Shown here one piece after another: positions 44,160-53,695 of a stretch of 64,000 bases of DNA. The first letter of the stretch is position 1; every line of letters starts with the position of its first letter. The translations under genes and the position numbers were made by a program. Origin of the DNA: Hyphomonadaceae bacterium (GTDB lineage Bacteria; Pseudomonadota; Alphaproteobacteria; Caulobacterales; Aquidulcibacteraceae). The stretch is taken from the NCBI GenBank assembly GCA_016791365.1, contig JAEUMT010000027.1, positions 124,001 through 188,000 on the forward strand, written 5' to 3'. Under the pieces are notes generated by a model. That model saw only the letters and a list, made by a program, of their open reading frames with translations. It had not been told where the DNA came from and did no database searches.

Positions 44160-44648
44160 ATGGATGCATCCGCTCAACTTCTCGCCTTGGAAGCGATCCG
44201 CGCGCTAAAGGCGCGCTACTTCCGATGCGTCGACACCAAGGATTGGTCCGGCCTGGCGTCCGTGTTTGCGCCGGACATCGCCTTCGACCGAACCGTAGGC
44301 ATGGCTGTGCAAGATCCTTGGACTGGCCAGTGGACTCCAGCCATCCCGGATGCGCCCGTCATCGTTCGCGGCCGCGACGCGGTGATGGCGATGGTGCGCG
44401 GCGCGATCGAACACGTGCGCACGGTGCATCACGGCTTCATGCCGGAAATCGAAATTGAAAGCGTCGACACAGCACGCGGCGTCTGGGCCATGCGTGACGA
44501 AATTTACGACAGGTCCGGGCGCCTGATTGTCAGCGGCAGCGGCCACTATCACGAGACCTACGAATGTCTCCCCTCGGGATGGGCAATCAAGACATCGAAA
44601 CTGACGCGGCTGTGGCTCACCTACGGCGACGGCGGACGCGACATCTGA
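44160..44648 (+). CDS. SnoaL/NTF2-like protein
   Basis: A 162-residue protein of the SnoaL-like/NTF2 fold. IRALKARYFRCVDTKDWSGLASVFAPDIAFD is the characteristic N-terminal helix pair. This fold holds small isomerases, dehydratases and hydroxylases such as ketosteroid isomerase, and many with unknown role. Start at MDASAQLL; the upstream extension overlaps the promoter. It is followed 15 bp later by an SDR. A steroid-isomerase-like role is possible but not shown by any motif. Confidence 0.75.
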   Translation: MDASAQLLALEAIRALKARYFRCVDTKDWSGLASVFAPDIAFDRTVGMAVQDPWTGQWTPAIPDAPVIVRGRDAVMAMVRGAIEHVRTVHHGFMPEIEIESVDTARGVWAMRDEIYDRSGRLIVSGSGHYHETYECLPSGWAIKTSKLTRLWLTYGDGGRDI

Positions 44649-44663
44649 ATTTGGGAGGCGAGA

Positions 44664-45446
44664 TTGGACCTGGGACTTCGCGGCCGGCGCGCCGTCGTGT
44701 GCGGCGCCAGCAGCGGCATCAGCCGCGCGGCGGCCCATCGGCTTGCGGCTGAAGGCGCGATCGTCACGCTGGTGGCGCGCACCGAGGACAAGCTTGCCAC
44801 GGCCGCAAGCGAAATAGCAGCCGATACGGGAGCGGAAGTCGACTACGTCGCCGTCGACCTTGCCACGCGCGATGGACGCGCGCGGCTGCTGGAGGAGCGC
44901 CCTGTCGTCGATATACTGGTCGCCAACGCAGGCGTACCACAACGCTTCGCTTCATTTCAGACGTTGACCAAGGAAGATTGGGACTACTGGTTCGAGTCGC
45001 ACTTTTTTTCCGCGCTGGATCTGATCTACGGCTACGCTCCAGGGATGATGGCGCGAAAGTTCGGACGCATCGTCAACGTGTCCGTGAACTTCATCAAATT
45101 CCCGCAGGTGAACGCCGGCCACTCACACGCGGCGCGGCTGGCGCTCGCGGGTGCGATCGCAGCACTCGTCCGCGAACTCGCGCCCCACAACGTCACCATA
45201 AACAGCGTCCTGCCAGGGTTGATCGACACCCCGGCGCTGCGCCGAGCTTTGCAGGAGCGCGCCGCCGCTCGCGCTGTGCCCTATGAAGACATCGTCGCTG
45301 AGGTTTGCCAGCGCACCGCGGCCGCGCGCCTGTGCTCCGCCGAGGAAGCAGGCGACCTCATCGCGATGTTCTGCGCAGCGCAGATGGGCTACGTCACCGG
45401 CCAAAACATCATCAACGACGGCGGCGCATTCCAAGGTCTGTTCTAG
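44664..45446 (+). CDS. Atypical short-chain dehydrogenase homologue
   Basis: A 260-residue SDR with TTG start behind GGAGGCG. The nucleotide loop GASSGISRAAAHRL is normal. The catalytic YxxxK segment is replaced: the aligned stretch reads NAGHSHAARLALAG, placing Ser at the Tyr position and Arg at the Lys position. Similar S-x-x-x-R members exist among SDRs annotated as 3-oxoacyl-ACP reductase-like and may use another mechanism or be non-catalytic. It overlaps a convergent crotonase by 4 bp. Confidence 0.8.
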   Translation: MDLGLRGRRAVVCGASSGISRAAAHRLAAEGAIVTLVARTEDKLATAASEIAADTGAEVDYVAVDLATRDGRARLLEERPVVDILVANAGVPQRFASFQTLTKEDWDYWFESHFFSALDLIYGYAPGMMARKFGRIVNVSVNFIKFPQVNAGHSHAARLALAGAIAALVRELAPHNVTINSVLPGLIDTPALRRALQERAAARAVPYEDIVAEVCQRTAAARLCSAEEAGDLIAMFCAAQMGYVTGQNIINDGGAFQGLF

Positions 45447-46207
45447 GTCTTCTCAGCGCGCCAGCGCGCGGCGGCGGCCTCTTCGGCTGCGATGGCGCTT
45501 TCCATCGCTTCGCCCTCGTCGAGCAACGCCATCTCGCGCGTGAGCAAACGCCGGTCCACGGCGCTGATCGCGGTGCAAAGCGCGAGGCAGCGCGTGAGCA
45601 AGGCCGGCGGCTCGACGACTTCGTTGACCAATCCCCATTGAAGCGCCGTCCCAGCGTCTATGGGCGACGCTGTCAGCATCATTTGCCGCGCCCGGCGCAC
45701 GCCGATGGCGCGCGGCAACAGAGCCGTCATGCCCCACGCGGGAAACAGCCCCACTCTCGCGTGCGTGTCGGCAAACGTTGCCCGCTCGCTTGCGATGATG
45801 AAGTCGCAGCTCAGCGCAATTTCCAATCCGCCGGTGACACAAGGCCCATCGACCGCGGCGATGACAGGTTTTCCGAATGCACGAAGCGCCTCTCCAGGGT
45901 GCGGCCGCACCATCGGCGCGGGCCGGGCGCGGCTCTCCTTAATATCGACACCGGCGCAAAAAGCGCCGGCAGCGCCAGCAAGGATAAGCGCGTCGACATC
46001 GTCGTTGGCATCGGCATCCGCCAGCACCGCCGCCAGCGCACGACGCATATCGCGTGTCATGGCGTTGCGCGCTTCGCTCCGATTAAGCACGACAATGCGA
46101 GTCTTGTTGCGCGTCAGAACCACAATAGGGCTGGATTGGCCGGCGACGAGGAGATCAACATCGCCGGCGCCGTTGTCGTCCACATGTGCGACGCAGAGCT
46201 CAGTCAT
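45443..46207 (-). CDS. Enoyl-CoA hydratase/isomerase family protein
   Basis: A 254-residue crotonase with AGAFCAGVDIKESR and GPCVTGGLEIALSCDFI for the oxyanion hole and ARVGLFPAWGMTALLPRAIG at the active-site helix. The start codon overlaps the upstream nitronate-monooxygenase-like gene by 8 bp. It probably hydrates or isomerises an enoyl-CoA. Confidence 0.87.
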   Translation of the reverse strand: MTELCVAHVDDNGAGDVDLLVAGQSSPIVVLTRNKTRIVVLNRSEARNAMTRDMRRALAAVLADADANDDVDALILAGAAGAFCAGVDIKESRARPAPMVRPHPGEALRAFGKPVIAAVDGPCVTGGLEIALSCDFIIASERATFADTHARVGLFPAWGMTALLPRAIGVRRARQMMLTASPIDAGTALQWGLVNEVVEPPALLTRCLALCTAISAVDRRLLTREMALLDEGEAMESAIAAEEAAAARWRAEKT

Positions 46208-47183
46208 CTAAAACCCCTCGCGCCGTTCCACGCATATCGCCCAGTTCACAGGCGGCGACGTACTCCTCGCGTAGCCGCGCCGCCAAGGTCGCGACGGTCG
46301 GAATATCCCGGATTAACTCCACGCCGTGTCCCGCGCTCCAAATATCGCGCCACGGGCGCACGCCGTGTGGCAAGTGCTCGTAGCTGCGCGGCGCCGCCAC
46401 AACCGGCAAGTCGTCCGGGTCGAGTCCATGATCGCGCAAAGAAGGCGCCAACCAATTCGCCGCCACGCCGGAAATGCGCGGCGTATAAGTGATGTCGTCC
46501 GCGCGGGCGTTGACGAGCATCGCCTTATAAGCCGCGGGGGCCCGGGACTCCGCGGTCGCGATGAAGCGTGTGCCGAGATAACAAAGATCAGCGCCTAACA
46601 CTTCGGCGGCGCGGATCGCCGCGCCGTTCGCGGCGGCGCCGGCCATGATGATCGTGCCGGAAAACATCTCCCGCACGCGCGGAATGAGCGCGAATGGGCT
46701 GAGAGAGCCGGAATGCCCGCCTCCGCCGGCGCCAATGCAGGTAAGTCCGTCAACACCAACCGCGATCGCCTTTTCCGCATGCGCGATCGTCACGATGTCG
46801 TGGAACACCCGCATGCCGCGCGCATGCGCGCGCGCCGTCAAAGCAGCAGGATTGCCCATTGCGCTGACAATGACATCAACACCGTGTTGCGCACACAGCG
46901 CAAGATAGAGATCGATCTCCTCATCCGTGCGGCGGCCGGAAAGATTGACGGCAAGCACGCCGCACAGATTGCCGTTTGCCGCGGCCGCCGCCCTTTTACG
47001 ATGCTCACCGATCTGCGTGAGCCAAGCCGCGAACTCCTCGATGTCGCGCGCATTGTGAGTGGGCAACCCCGCCATCAATCCGGCGATACAAGCTTCCGCC
47101 ACCAGTTCGGGGCCGCTCACCATCATCATCGGCGCGCAGAATGCGGGGAGCGTAAGCCTTCGCCGGATATCAGGATCGAGCAT
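46200..47183 (-). CDS. Nitronate monooxygenase-like FMN enzyme
   Basis: A 327-residue TIM-barrel flavoprotein of the NMO/2-nitropropane dioxygenase family. The FMN and active-site segment is CIGAGGGGHSGSLSPFALIP with the His; later MAGAAANGAAIRAAEVLGADLCYLGTRF binds the phosphate. Many members are not true nitronate oxidases. In catabolic clusters they often act as enoyl or quinone reductases, so the reaction is left open. An operator copy lies 95 bp upstream. Confidence 0.82.
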   Translation of the reverse strand: MLDPDIRRRLTLPAFCAPMMMVSGPELVAEACIAGLMAGLPTHNARDIEEFAAWLTQIGEHRKRAAAAANGNLCGVLAVNLSGRRTDEEIDLYLALCAQHGVDVIVSAMGNPAALTARAHARGMRVFHDIVTIAHAEKAIAVGVDGLTCIGAGGGGHSGSLSPFALIPRVREMFSGTIIMAGAAANGAAIRAAEVLGADLCYLGTRFIATAESRAPAAYKAMLVNARADDITYTPRISGVAANWLAPSLRDHGLDPDDLPVVAAPRSYEHLPHGVRPWRDIWSAGHGVELIRDIPTVATLAARLREEYVAACELGDMRGTARGVLDD

Positions 47184-47277
47184 CTGTACGCGCTCAGGTC
47201 AGCAGCGGCAGCGGGCGCTTCTCGAACGCAGTCACGACTGCTCTCTTCTCTTGAAGGCGCCCATCTTCCGTCTCCCG

Positions 47278-47292
47278 GTGCGATTATCGCTC
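47278..47292. promoter_or_regulatory. Cluster operator (copy 7), NMO-like promoter
   Basis: GTGCGATTATCGCTC, an exact consensus match, 95 bp upstream of the NMO-like gene in the divergent region shared with the BKACE gene. Confidence 0.75.
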
Positions 47293-47368
47293 AAATTGCT
47301 CGAATATCCGGCCAGCCTATGGAGCAGCGGGCGCCTGTCAACGCATCGACGTGCAACTTCGCACGGAT

Positions 47369-47383
47369 GCGCGATATTCGTTC
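47369..47383. promoter_or_regulatory. Cluster operator (copy 8), BKACE promoter
   Basis: GCGCGATATTCGTTC, a weaker copy 61 bp upstream of the BKACE gene. With copy 7 it gives each divergent promoter its own site. Confidence 0.6.
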
Positions 47384-47443
47384 ACGACGTCAGACGATCA
47401 TGGTACCTTCGCAGTCTCGAACCGGTCAGAAGCGAGCTCCGAG

Positions 47444-48319
47444 ATGTCCAAGATTTTCCTGACCTGCGCCGTCACCGGCAATCACACCACGCGCCAGCAG
47501 CACCCGGATCTGCCGGTGACGCCCAGCGAAATCGCCGAAGCGTGCCTGGGCGCGGCGGAGGCCGGCGCGGCGGCGGTGCATATTCATGTGCGCGATCCGG
47601 AAACGGGCCGCCCGTCCATGGACGTGCAGCACTATGCCGACGTCGTCGATCAAATCCGCCGGCACAATAAGGCGCTGGTGATCAATCTCACCACCGGACC
47701 AGGGGGCCGCTTTCAGCCGTCAGAGCATGACCCGGTCGTGCCTGGACCGCGCACGAATCTGCTCGTGCCCGAGAGGCGCGTGCAGCACATCGCCGAACTC
47801 AAACCAGACATCGCGACGCTCGATCTCAACACCATGGTGTTCGGCGGCGAGGTTGTCATCAATACGCCGGCGAACATCCGGAGAATGGCAAAGGTAATGC
47901 GTGAGGCCGGCGTCCGCCCGGAACTTGAACTATTCGACAGTGGCGACATCGTGCTGATGAATGACCTCATCGCCGACGGCACGCTCGACACGCCGCCACT
48001 GTGCTCGCTGGTGATGGGCATCAAGTACGGCTTTGCGCCAACCATTGAGATGATGTTGCTGGCGCGTTCGTTGCTGCCAACGGGATCGCACTGGACCGGC
48101 TTCGGCACTGGCCGACACGCTTTTCCCTTGCTCGCGCAAGCTGTGCTAGCGGGCGGCAATGTACGCATCGGTCTCGAAGATGCGGTCTTTCTCTCAAAGG
48201 GCGTGCTCGCGCCTTCCAACGCAGCGATGGTCGTCAAAGCGCGGCGCCTCGTTGAGGACCTGGGCTCGGAGCTTGCGACGCCCGATGAAATGCGGGCGCG
48301 GATCGGGTTGAAGCACTAG
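47444..48319 (+). CDS. Beta-keto acid cleavage enzyme (BKACE, DUF849)
   Basis: A 291-residue member of the BKACE/DUF849 zinc TIM-barrel family. AAAVHIHVRDPETGRPSMD carries the HxH zinc ligands, LTTGPGGRF and PELELFDSGDI are family motifs, and TGFGTGRHAFPLL follows near the C-terminus. The family converts a beta-keto acid plus acetyl-CoA into an acyl-CoA plus acetoacetate. The substrate pocket cannot be read. Acetoacetate could be reactivated by the CoA-transferase at 52979-54327. Start at MSKIFLT; longer in-frame starts cross the operator. Confidence 0.9.
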   Translation: MSKIFLTCAVTGNHTTRQQHPDLPVTPSEIAEACLGAAEAGAAAVHIHVRDPETGRPSMDVQHYADVVDQIRRHNKALVINLTTGPGGRFQPSEHDPVVPGPRTNLLVPERRVQHIAELKPDIATLDLNTMVFGGEVVINTPANIRRMAKVMREAGVRPELELFDSGDIVLMNDLIADGTLDTPPLCSLVMGIKYGFAPTIEMMLLARSLLPTGSHWTGFGTGRHAFPLLAQAVLAGGNVRIGLEDAVFLSKGVLAPSNAAMVVKARRLVEDLGSELATPDEMRARIGLKH

Positions 48320-49503
48320 TCGAAGCGAGTCACCGTCGGGGCGTCATTCCAAATCGTCCGATCCGGCAGCGGCCGCAGAAAGCTTCGATCGAGCGCTTGG
48401 ATAGACGGGCATCCAATCGCCGAAAGCGTGGCCGCGACCCCGCGCTGGAACAAGCGCAATACCGAAGCCACGCCCGCTTCGCCGCCCGCCGCAAGTCCCC
48501 AGAGATACGGCCGTCCAATCAGCACCGCCTTCGCGCCGAGCGCACAGGCGCGCACGACGTCAGCGCCGCGACGCACACCGCCGTCCAGCAGTACGTCAAT
48601 CTTATCCGCGACTGCTTCCGCGATCTCAGGCAGGACGCTGACGGCCGCGGGCACGCCGTCAATCACCTTGCCGCCGTGATTGGATACCGAAATGCCGTCG
48701 GCGCCACATTCAAGCGCGCGCCGCGCATCGGCGACGCGCATGACGCCTTTGATCAACAGCGGCCCGTCCCATTGCTTGCGGATCCAGGCGACGTCGTCCC
48801 ATGTCGGCGGCGTCGCCGTCAGCAACTTGCCGACATCGCCGACCGCCATGGCGCCGCCGTCAGGCGACGGCGGTGCGTTCGGGCAATTCATAGTCAAACC
48901 GCCGGCCAAGAGCGCCAGAAGCCAGCCTGGCCGGTCCCACACTTCCGGCAGGAAGGCGATGGCGTTGGCCAGATCGGCTTTCGACGGCAAGGCGCGGCTG
49001 ATGCGATCGAACGGCGTGATGGCCGAAAGATCGATGGTCAACACCAACACGCGGCAACCAGCGGCGCGCGCCAGCTCAATGCTGGCTTTGACGCCTTCAC
49101 GGCCGTTGATCATGTAGATTTGAAACCAGGTGTCGTCGTTCTGCGCGCAGATGTCGCGCGCCGGCGCGCCACTCAGATGACTGATCGCGATCGGTATCCC
49201 CGCCGCGTGAGCGGCGCGCGCGGCGCCAGGCTCGGCGTCCTTATGGACGATGCGGATGAAACCGGTCGGCGCGATGACGACAGGCATGGCGATCTCGCGG
49301 CCGAGCACCTTGACTTTCGTCTCAGCGCGCTTGATCGCTTCGCCGAGATGCGGATCGAATAGAACACGGCCGAAGGCCAATTCGTTGGCGCGGACTGTGC
49401 GCTCGTTCTCCTTGCCGCCTTCGATATAGTGAAACACTGCCGGCGGCAGGCGTCGCCGCGCCAGCTTCCGCGCATGCTCGACACTCGAAATTGTCACGCT
49501 CAT
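48316..49503 (-). CDS. FMN-dependent alpha-hydroxy acid dehydrogenase
   Basis: A 395-residue (S)-2-hydroxy-acid oxidase/L-lactate dehydrogenase-type flavoprotein. PVVIAPTGFIRIVHKDAE, FQIYMINGREG, ISVSNHGGKVIDGVPA with the catalytic His, and DVLLDGGVRRGADVVRACALGAKAVLIGRPYLWG for the FMN phosphate are all present. It oxidises a 2-hydroxy acid to a 2-oxo acid. The ATG overlaps the preceding reductase stop by 4 bp (ATGA). Confidence 0.9.
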   Translation of the reverse strand: MSVTISSVEHARKLARRRLPPAVFHYIEGGKENERTVRANELAFGRVLFDPHLGEAIKRAETKVKVLGREIAMPVVIAPTGFIRIVHKDAEPGAARAAHAAGIPIAISHLSGAPARDICAQNDDTWFQIYMINGREGVKASIELARAAGCRVLVLTIDLSAITPFDRISRALPSKADLANAIAFLPEVWDRPGWLLALLAGGLTMNCPNAPPSPDGGAMAVGDVGKLLTATPPTWDDVAWIRKQWDGPLLIKGVMRVADARRALECGADGISVSNHGGKVIDGVPAAVSVLPEIAEAVADKIDVLLDGGVRRGADVVRACALGAKAVLIGRPYLWGLAAGGEAGVASVLRLFQRGVAATLSAIGCPSIQALDRSFLRPLPDRTIWNDAPTVTRFD

Positions 49504-50741
49504 GTGCGCTGCGGACCCGCGGGCGCGGCGGCGGCGACGAGTTCCTTCATCGGCTGAGCGGTGTCGCGGATCAGGTCCGGCGCAATGGTGCGTCCGGTCT
49601 GGATCAGCATCTTGGCGCCGAGGAATTCCGCCGGTTTGTTGACCGCATCCACAGCGATGATGCGTCCGCCTTTGTAGTAGAAACACGCAAACGTCCGCTC
49701 CGACGGATCGCCGCGCATGACGATCTGGTCGTAGCCCTGAAAGAGGCCGGCGATCTGCAGTTTGAGATCATATTGATCAGACCAGAACCAGGGCGTCTCG
49801 ACCGCTGCCTGTTGTCCCAACAGCGCGGCGGCGACGATCTTGGCGCCCTCGACCGCGTTGTGCACGCTCTCGAGCCGGCACGTGCGATCGAAATGCGCGA
49901 TTGGTCGCGCCGCGCAATCGCCGATCGCGAAAATATCGGGGTCAGAGGTTCGGCACTGCGCATCGGTGACAATGCAATTGTCGACTTGCAGAGCGCATGC
50001 TTCGGCAAGCGCCGTGTTCGGCGTGACGCCGATGCCGGCGATCACAATATCGGCGGCGATCTTCTCGCCACTCGCCAGCACCACCGCCTCGACCTTGCCC
50101 TCCCCGATGAGCCTTTCGGGCGTCGCCCCCAGCAAGAAGCGCACGCCTTGCCGCTGGTGCTCCGCAAGGAAGAACGCCGACATCTCGGGGCTGGTCACGC
50201 GCGCGAGCGGCCGGTCAGCTGCTTCAATAACGGTGACGTTGAGCCCGCGCTTGCGCGCCACCGCCGCGGCTTCGAGTCCGATATAGCCCGCGCCGATTAC
50301 CACGAGCGACGCGCCGGGCCGGAATGCGGCGCGCATGGCATCCACGTCGGCCGCGGTACGCAGCACGTGAACGCCGTTCAGCGCCGCGCCCGGGAGCGTC
50401 AGACGCCGCGGCGTTGCGCCAGTCGCAATCACCAAGGCGTCGTAATCGAGCGCGCGTCCACCATCGAGACGCACGCTCTTCGTCGTGCGATCCACGGCGA
50501 CGACACGCGCGGATGGCAGGAACTCTATTCGTTCGTCAGCATATTTTTCGGCGGGCCGCAGCAGGAGACGATCGATGGAAAGGTCGCCCAACAGATAGGC
50601 TTTCGACAACGGCGGCCGCTGATAGGGCGGCATCGGCTCTTCGCCGATCAGCACAATCGCGCCTTCAAAACCGCCCTGCCGCAAACGCTGAGCGGTCTCT
50701 CCTCCAGCCTGACCGGCCCCTATAATGACGACGCGCGTCAT
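49500..50741 (-). CDS. Ferredoxin-NAD(P) reductase, putidaredoxin reductase-like
   Basis: A 413-residue FAD/NAD reductase. VVIIGAGQAGGETAQRLRQGG binds FAD, PYQRPPLSKAYLLGD matches putidaredoxin reductase, VVIGAGYIGLEAAAVARKRG binds NAD(P)H, and IFAIGDCAARPIA is the second FAD motif. It is the only such reductase in the window and probably feeds all three ferredoxins. It lies in a four-gene minus-strand operon with the MFS and SDR genes upstream, all joined by ATGA overlaps. Confidence 0.92.
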   Translation of the reverse strand: MTRVVIIGAGQAGGETAQRLRQGGFEGAIVLIGEEPMPPYQRPPLSKAYLLGDLSIDRLLLRPAEKYADERIEFLPSARVVAVDRTTKSVRLDGGRALDYDALVIATGATPRRLTLPGAALNGVHVLRTAADVDAMRAAFRPGASLVVIGAGYIGLEAAAVARKRGLNVTVIEAADRPLARVTSPEMSAFFLAEHQRQGVRFLLGATPERLIGEGKVEAVVLASGEKIAADIVIAGIGVTPNTALAEACALQVDNCIVTDAQCRTSDPDIFAIGDCAARPIAHFDRTCRLESVHNAVEGAKIVAAALLGQQAAVETPWFWSDQYDLKLQIAGLFQGYDQIVMRGDPSERTFACFYYKGGRIIAVDAVNKPAEFLGAKMLIQTGRTIAPDLIRDTAQPMKELVAAAAPAGPQRT

Positions 50742-51565
50742 ACGTTCTTCATCAGCGCGACATCAGCCCATGCGTCCAGACACTGCTGCATTGAACTGAG
50801 CTTGCCGCGCGCGCCGGACAAAGCATCTTCACCCACAAGTAGCCGCTGCGGCGGTTCCGGTGCGACGATGGCAGCCCAGACCGCCGCGGCCGCTTTGTCC
50901 GGGTCGCCGCCATTGTGCGGTCCGTCTGTTTGCATCCACTCACGCAAGCGCCCCACCGTGTCGGCGTAGGCATCCATGGCGGGCGACATCCGCGTGCCCT
51001 CGACGAACCTGGTTTTGAACGAACCCGGCTCGACGATGATGACTCGGATGCCGAAGGGCGCCAGTTCGCCCGCAAGCGTCTCGCTCAAACCCTCAACAGC
51101 GAACTTGCTTGCGCAATAATTCCCGGCCCCGGCCATACCCACAAAGCCCGCCAGTGATGAGAAATTGACAATGCGGCCGTCGCGGCGCGACCGCATCGAT
51201 GGCAAAGCGGTGCGGACCACATTCATCAGACCGAACACGTTCACTTCGAACTGCGCACGCGTTTCCGCGTCGGACGTTTCCTCGATCGCGCCGAGCAATG
51301 CATAGCCTGCACTGTTGATCAGCACGTCCACGCCACCGAAACGTCCGGTGGCCGCCGACATCGCGGCGGCAATCTCGGCGGGCTTGGTAACGTCCATCAC
51401 CGCGATTTCGGCGCCCGCCGCCTTCAGCGCCTGCAAAGGTTCGCTCCTCCGGCCCGTCGCGAAGACGCGTTCGCCGCGCGCCAGCGCTAATCGCGCGAGC
51501 GACAAACCAAGGCCACTGCTGGCGCCGGTGACGAACCAGACCCGCCCTTGGCGTGCGCTACTCAT
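50738..51565 (-). CDS. Short-chain dehydrogenase/reductase
   Basis: A 275-residue SDR with FVTGASSGLGLSLARLALARGERV, TGRRSEP suggesting NADP, NSAGYALLGAIEE, VNFSSLAGFVGMAGAGNYCASKFAVEGL and GIRVIIVEPGSFKTRF. This is the retinol-dehydrogenase-like or 'oxidoreductase' SDR type with a longer C-terminus than the others. Start at MSSARQG, overlapping the MFS stop by 4 bp. Confidence 0.87.
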   Translation of the reverse strand: MSSARQGRVWFVTGASSGLGLSLARLALARGERVFATGRRSEPLQALKAAGAEIAVMDVTKPAEIAAAMSAATGRFGGVDVLINSAGYALLGAIEETSDAETRAQFEVNVFGLMNVVRTALPSMRSRRDGRIVNFSSLAGFVGMAGAGNYCASKFAVEGLSETLAGELAPFGIRVIIVEPGSFKTRFVEGTRMSPAMDAYADTVGRLREWMQTDGPHNGGDPDKAAAAVWAAIVAPEPPQRLLVGEDALSGARGKLSSMQQCLDAWADVALMKNV

Positions 51566-52791
51566 TCCGCGCCTCCCACAGCGGCTGCGGGGCGTGCGCG
51601 GGCGCCAACTTGATAAAGAACGGCGGACACCACCATGAGCACACCGACGCCGAGATAAGTCGCGTCGTAGCCGACCAAATGATAGAGCGGCACGTAGATC
51701 ATCGGCGCCAGAAATCCGGCGAAACAATTGAGCGCGGTGGCAAGTCCGATGCCGTGCGGCGCAATCTTCTCATCGCACCCATTCATCGCGCTCACGAAAG
51801 CCGCGGGAACGCCGATGCCAACGCCGAGACTGCCCACGCCAACACCCAGCGCCGTCATTGGCAAGGTCGTCGACGCTCCAAAGCATGTCGCGCCCACCGC
51901 GAAACAACCAAGCGCCAGCGCGATGGAGTTGTGGAGGCCAATACGCGCTTCCAACGCGCCGAACGACACGTTGGCGATGCCGATAATGATGGGCGAAATA
52001 ACCAATATGCGAGCGATGAGATCGGGGTCGCTGAAACCGCGCGAATTCAGCAGAAACGTGGTTTGGACAATGAAGAGATTGCCAACGAGAACCAGCACCA
52101 GGATGAGCGCATAGGCCGGCGCCAGACGACGAGCTGCGACGGCCAACTCGCCAAGACTGAAACTCACCTGAGGGCGAACCGGCGGAAACCGCGCAAATAC
52201 AACGAGCGGCACGGTGACGAGGGCCAGCAGCGCGTGCACAGCGAATGGCGCGCGCCACGACACCTGCGCCGCTATCGCCGCGACAGAAAGAAAGATCACC
52301 GCGCTTCCAGCCGCTGTCGCCAAGCCGAATCCGGTCATGCGAGGGCGCGCGCGCGCATCGTAACTCATGCCGATCGCGACGGTGCAGGCCCCAAGCAGCA
52401 TGCCGGCGCCTAAGCCCGTGGCAAAGCGGGACGCCAGCAACAGGCGAGCGTCGTCGATAATGAATCCCAGCGAGCCCAACGCAGCGAAGATCAGCCAGCC
52501 AACCATGAGGGTCGTTCGCAGGCCGAGCCGCGCCACTGACAGGCCGGCAACGAGGCCGCCAAATCCCGTTCCGAGGATAGCCAGACCGACGCTCATCTGC
52601 GCTACCCATTCGCCGGCGCTACCGCCGCCGAAATGCTCGGCGATCCTCGGCAGGATCGGCGGCAATGCGTCGTAGATCATTGCCGGCGCCATGTAGCCGG
52701 CGAGCACCGCCAGCGTGGTGACCATGGTGGGACGGCTTAGGTCACGCTCGCTTGTTGCAGCCGCAGACGGATCTTTCTCAAAAACTTGCAT
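51562..52791 (-). CDS. MFS transporter
   Basis: A 409-residue major facilitator with about twelve helices. GLVAGLSVARLGLRTTLMVGW is the loop 2-3 region and helix 4 is LASRFATGLGAGMLLGACTV. It begins an operon with an SDR, the ferredoxin reductase and the FMN dehydrogenase. A cluster operator lies 62 bp upstream. It probably moves the substrate or an intermediate across the inner membrane. Confidence 0.87.
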   Translation of the reverse strand: MQVFEKDPSAAATSERDLSRPTMVTTLAVLAGYMAPAMIYDALPPILPRIAEHFGGGSAGEWVAQMSVGLAILGTGFGGLVAGLSVARLGLRTTLMVGWLIFAALGSLGFIIDDARLLLASRFATGLGAGMLLGACTVAIGMSYDARARPRMTGFGLATAAGSAVIFLSVAAIAAQVSWRAPFAVHALLALVTVPLVVFARFPPVRPQVSFSLGELAVAARRLAPAYALILVLVLVGNLFIVQTTFLLNSRGFSDPDLIARILVISPIIIGIANVSFGALEARIGLHNSIALALGCFAVGATCFGASTTLPMTALGVGVGSLGVGIGVPAAFVSAMNGCDEKIAPHGIGLATALNCFAGFLAPMIYVPLYHLVGYDATYLGVGVLMVVSAVLYQVGARARPAAAVGGAE

Positions 52792-52852
52792 GCGCGCTCC
52801 GGGCCTCCTGGTGTACGGGCCGATTTAGGGGTGCGCAATCTCTGTTCCATAT

Positions 52853-52867
52853 GTGCGATATTCGCTC
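52853..52867. promoter_or_regulatory. Cluster operator (copy 9), MFS/CoA-transferase divergent region
   Basis: GTGCGATATTCGCTC, 62 bp upstream of the MFS gene and 111 bp upstream of the CoA-transferase alpha gene. Confidence 0.72.
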
Positions 52868-52978
52868 GTCGTCGATTATGGCCCTTCTGGTCGTTTACCG
52901 CACACCCCTTGCGCCGCGGCCATCGCGCCCGCAATGTGCGGCCGCCGCGGATAGCAGCGGTCAGCAACGCAACGTTCG

Positions 52979-53695
52979 ATGTCGACAAAAGTATTCCCCT
53001 CTCCCCAGGCCGCGCTCGACGGACTCCTCTTTGACGGGATGACGCTGATGTCGGGCGGCTTTGGCCTGGTTGGCAATCCGGAGAGCCTGATCCCCGCAAT
53101 CCTGGAGAGCGGCGTGAAAGACCTCACCGTGATTTCCAACAATTGCGGCGCCGACAAGTTCGGCCTGTGGCTGCTGCTGAACAACAGTCAGATCCGCAAG
53201 ATGGTCTCCTCCTACATCGGTGAGAACAAGTTGTTCGAACAACTCTATCTCTCCGGCGAGCTTGAGCTTGAACTCACTCCGCAGGGCACATTGGCCGAGC
53301 GCATTCGCGCCGGCGGCGCCGGCATTCCCGCTTTCTATACGCCGACGGGAGTCGGCACGGTCGTCGCCGAAGGCAAGCCCGTGGAAGAATTCGAAGGACG
53401 CATGTACGTGCGCGAGAGGTGGCTGCGCGCCGACCTCTCCATTGTCAAAGCCTGGAAGGCGGACCCGGAGGGCAACCTCGTCTTCCGCAAGACCGCGCGG
53501 AATTTCAATCCGATCATGGCGGCGGCAGGAAAAGTCACGGTCGCTGAAGTCGAATATATCGTCGAGGCTGGCGAACTGGACCCTGACGCCATTCATACGC
53601 CCGGTGTTTACGTCGATCGCATCGTTCTGAGCACGATCAACGAAAAGCGCATCGAACAGCGCACGACACGCTCGCGTTCGGAGGCGGCCCAATGA
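52979..53695 (+). CDS. 3-oxoacid CoA-transferase, alpha subunit
   Basis: A 238-residue type I CoA-transferase alpha chain: [45 protein letters not shown] and [12 protein letters not shown] are hallmarks of ScoA/AtoD-type subunits. The most likely reaction is transfer of CoA from succinyl-CoA to acetoacetate or another 3-oxo acid. It overlaps the beta subunit gene by 4 bp. An operator copy lies upstream. Confidence 0.92.
   Translation: MSTKVFPSPQAALDGLLFDGMTLMSGGFGLVGNPESLIPAILESGVKDLTVISNNCGADKFGLWLLLNNSQIRKMVSSYIGENKLFEQLYLSGELELELTPQGTLAERIRAGGAGIPAFYTPTGVGTVVAEGKPVEEFEGRMYVRERWLRADLSIVKAWKADPEGNLVFRKTARNFNPIMAAAGKVTVAEVEYIVEAGELDPDAIHTPGVYVDRIVLSTINEKRIEQRTTRSRSEAAQ

Noticed and set aside
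49491-50969. Long open frame (492 codons) on the plus strand
   Set aside because: Antisense to the ferredoxin reductase and part of an SDR; composition biased to Arg, His and Gln, with no family motifs.
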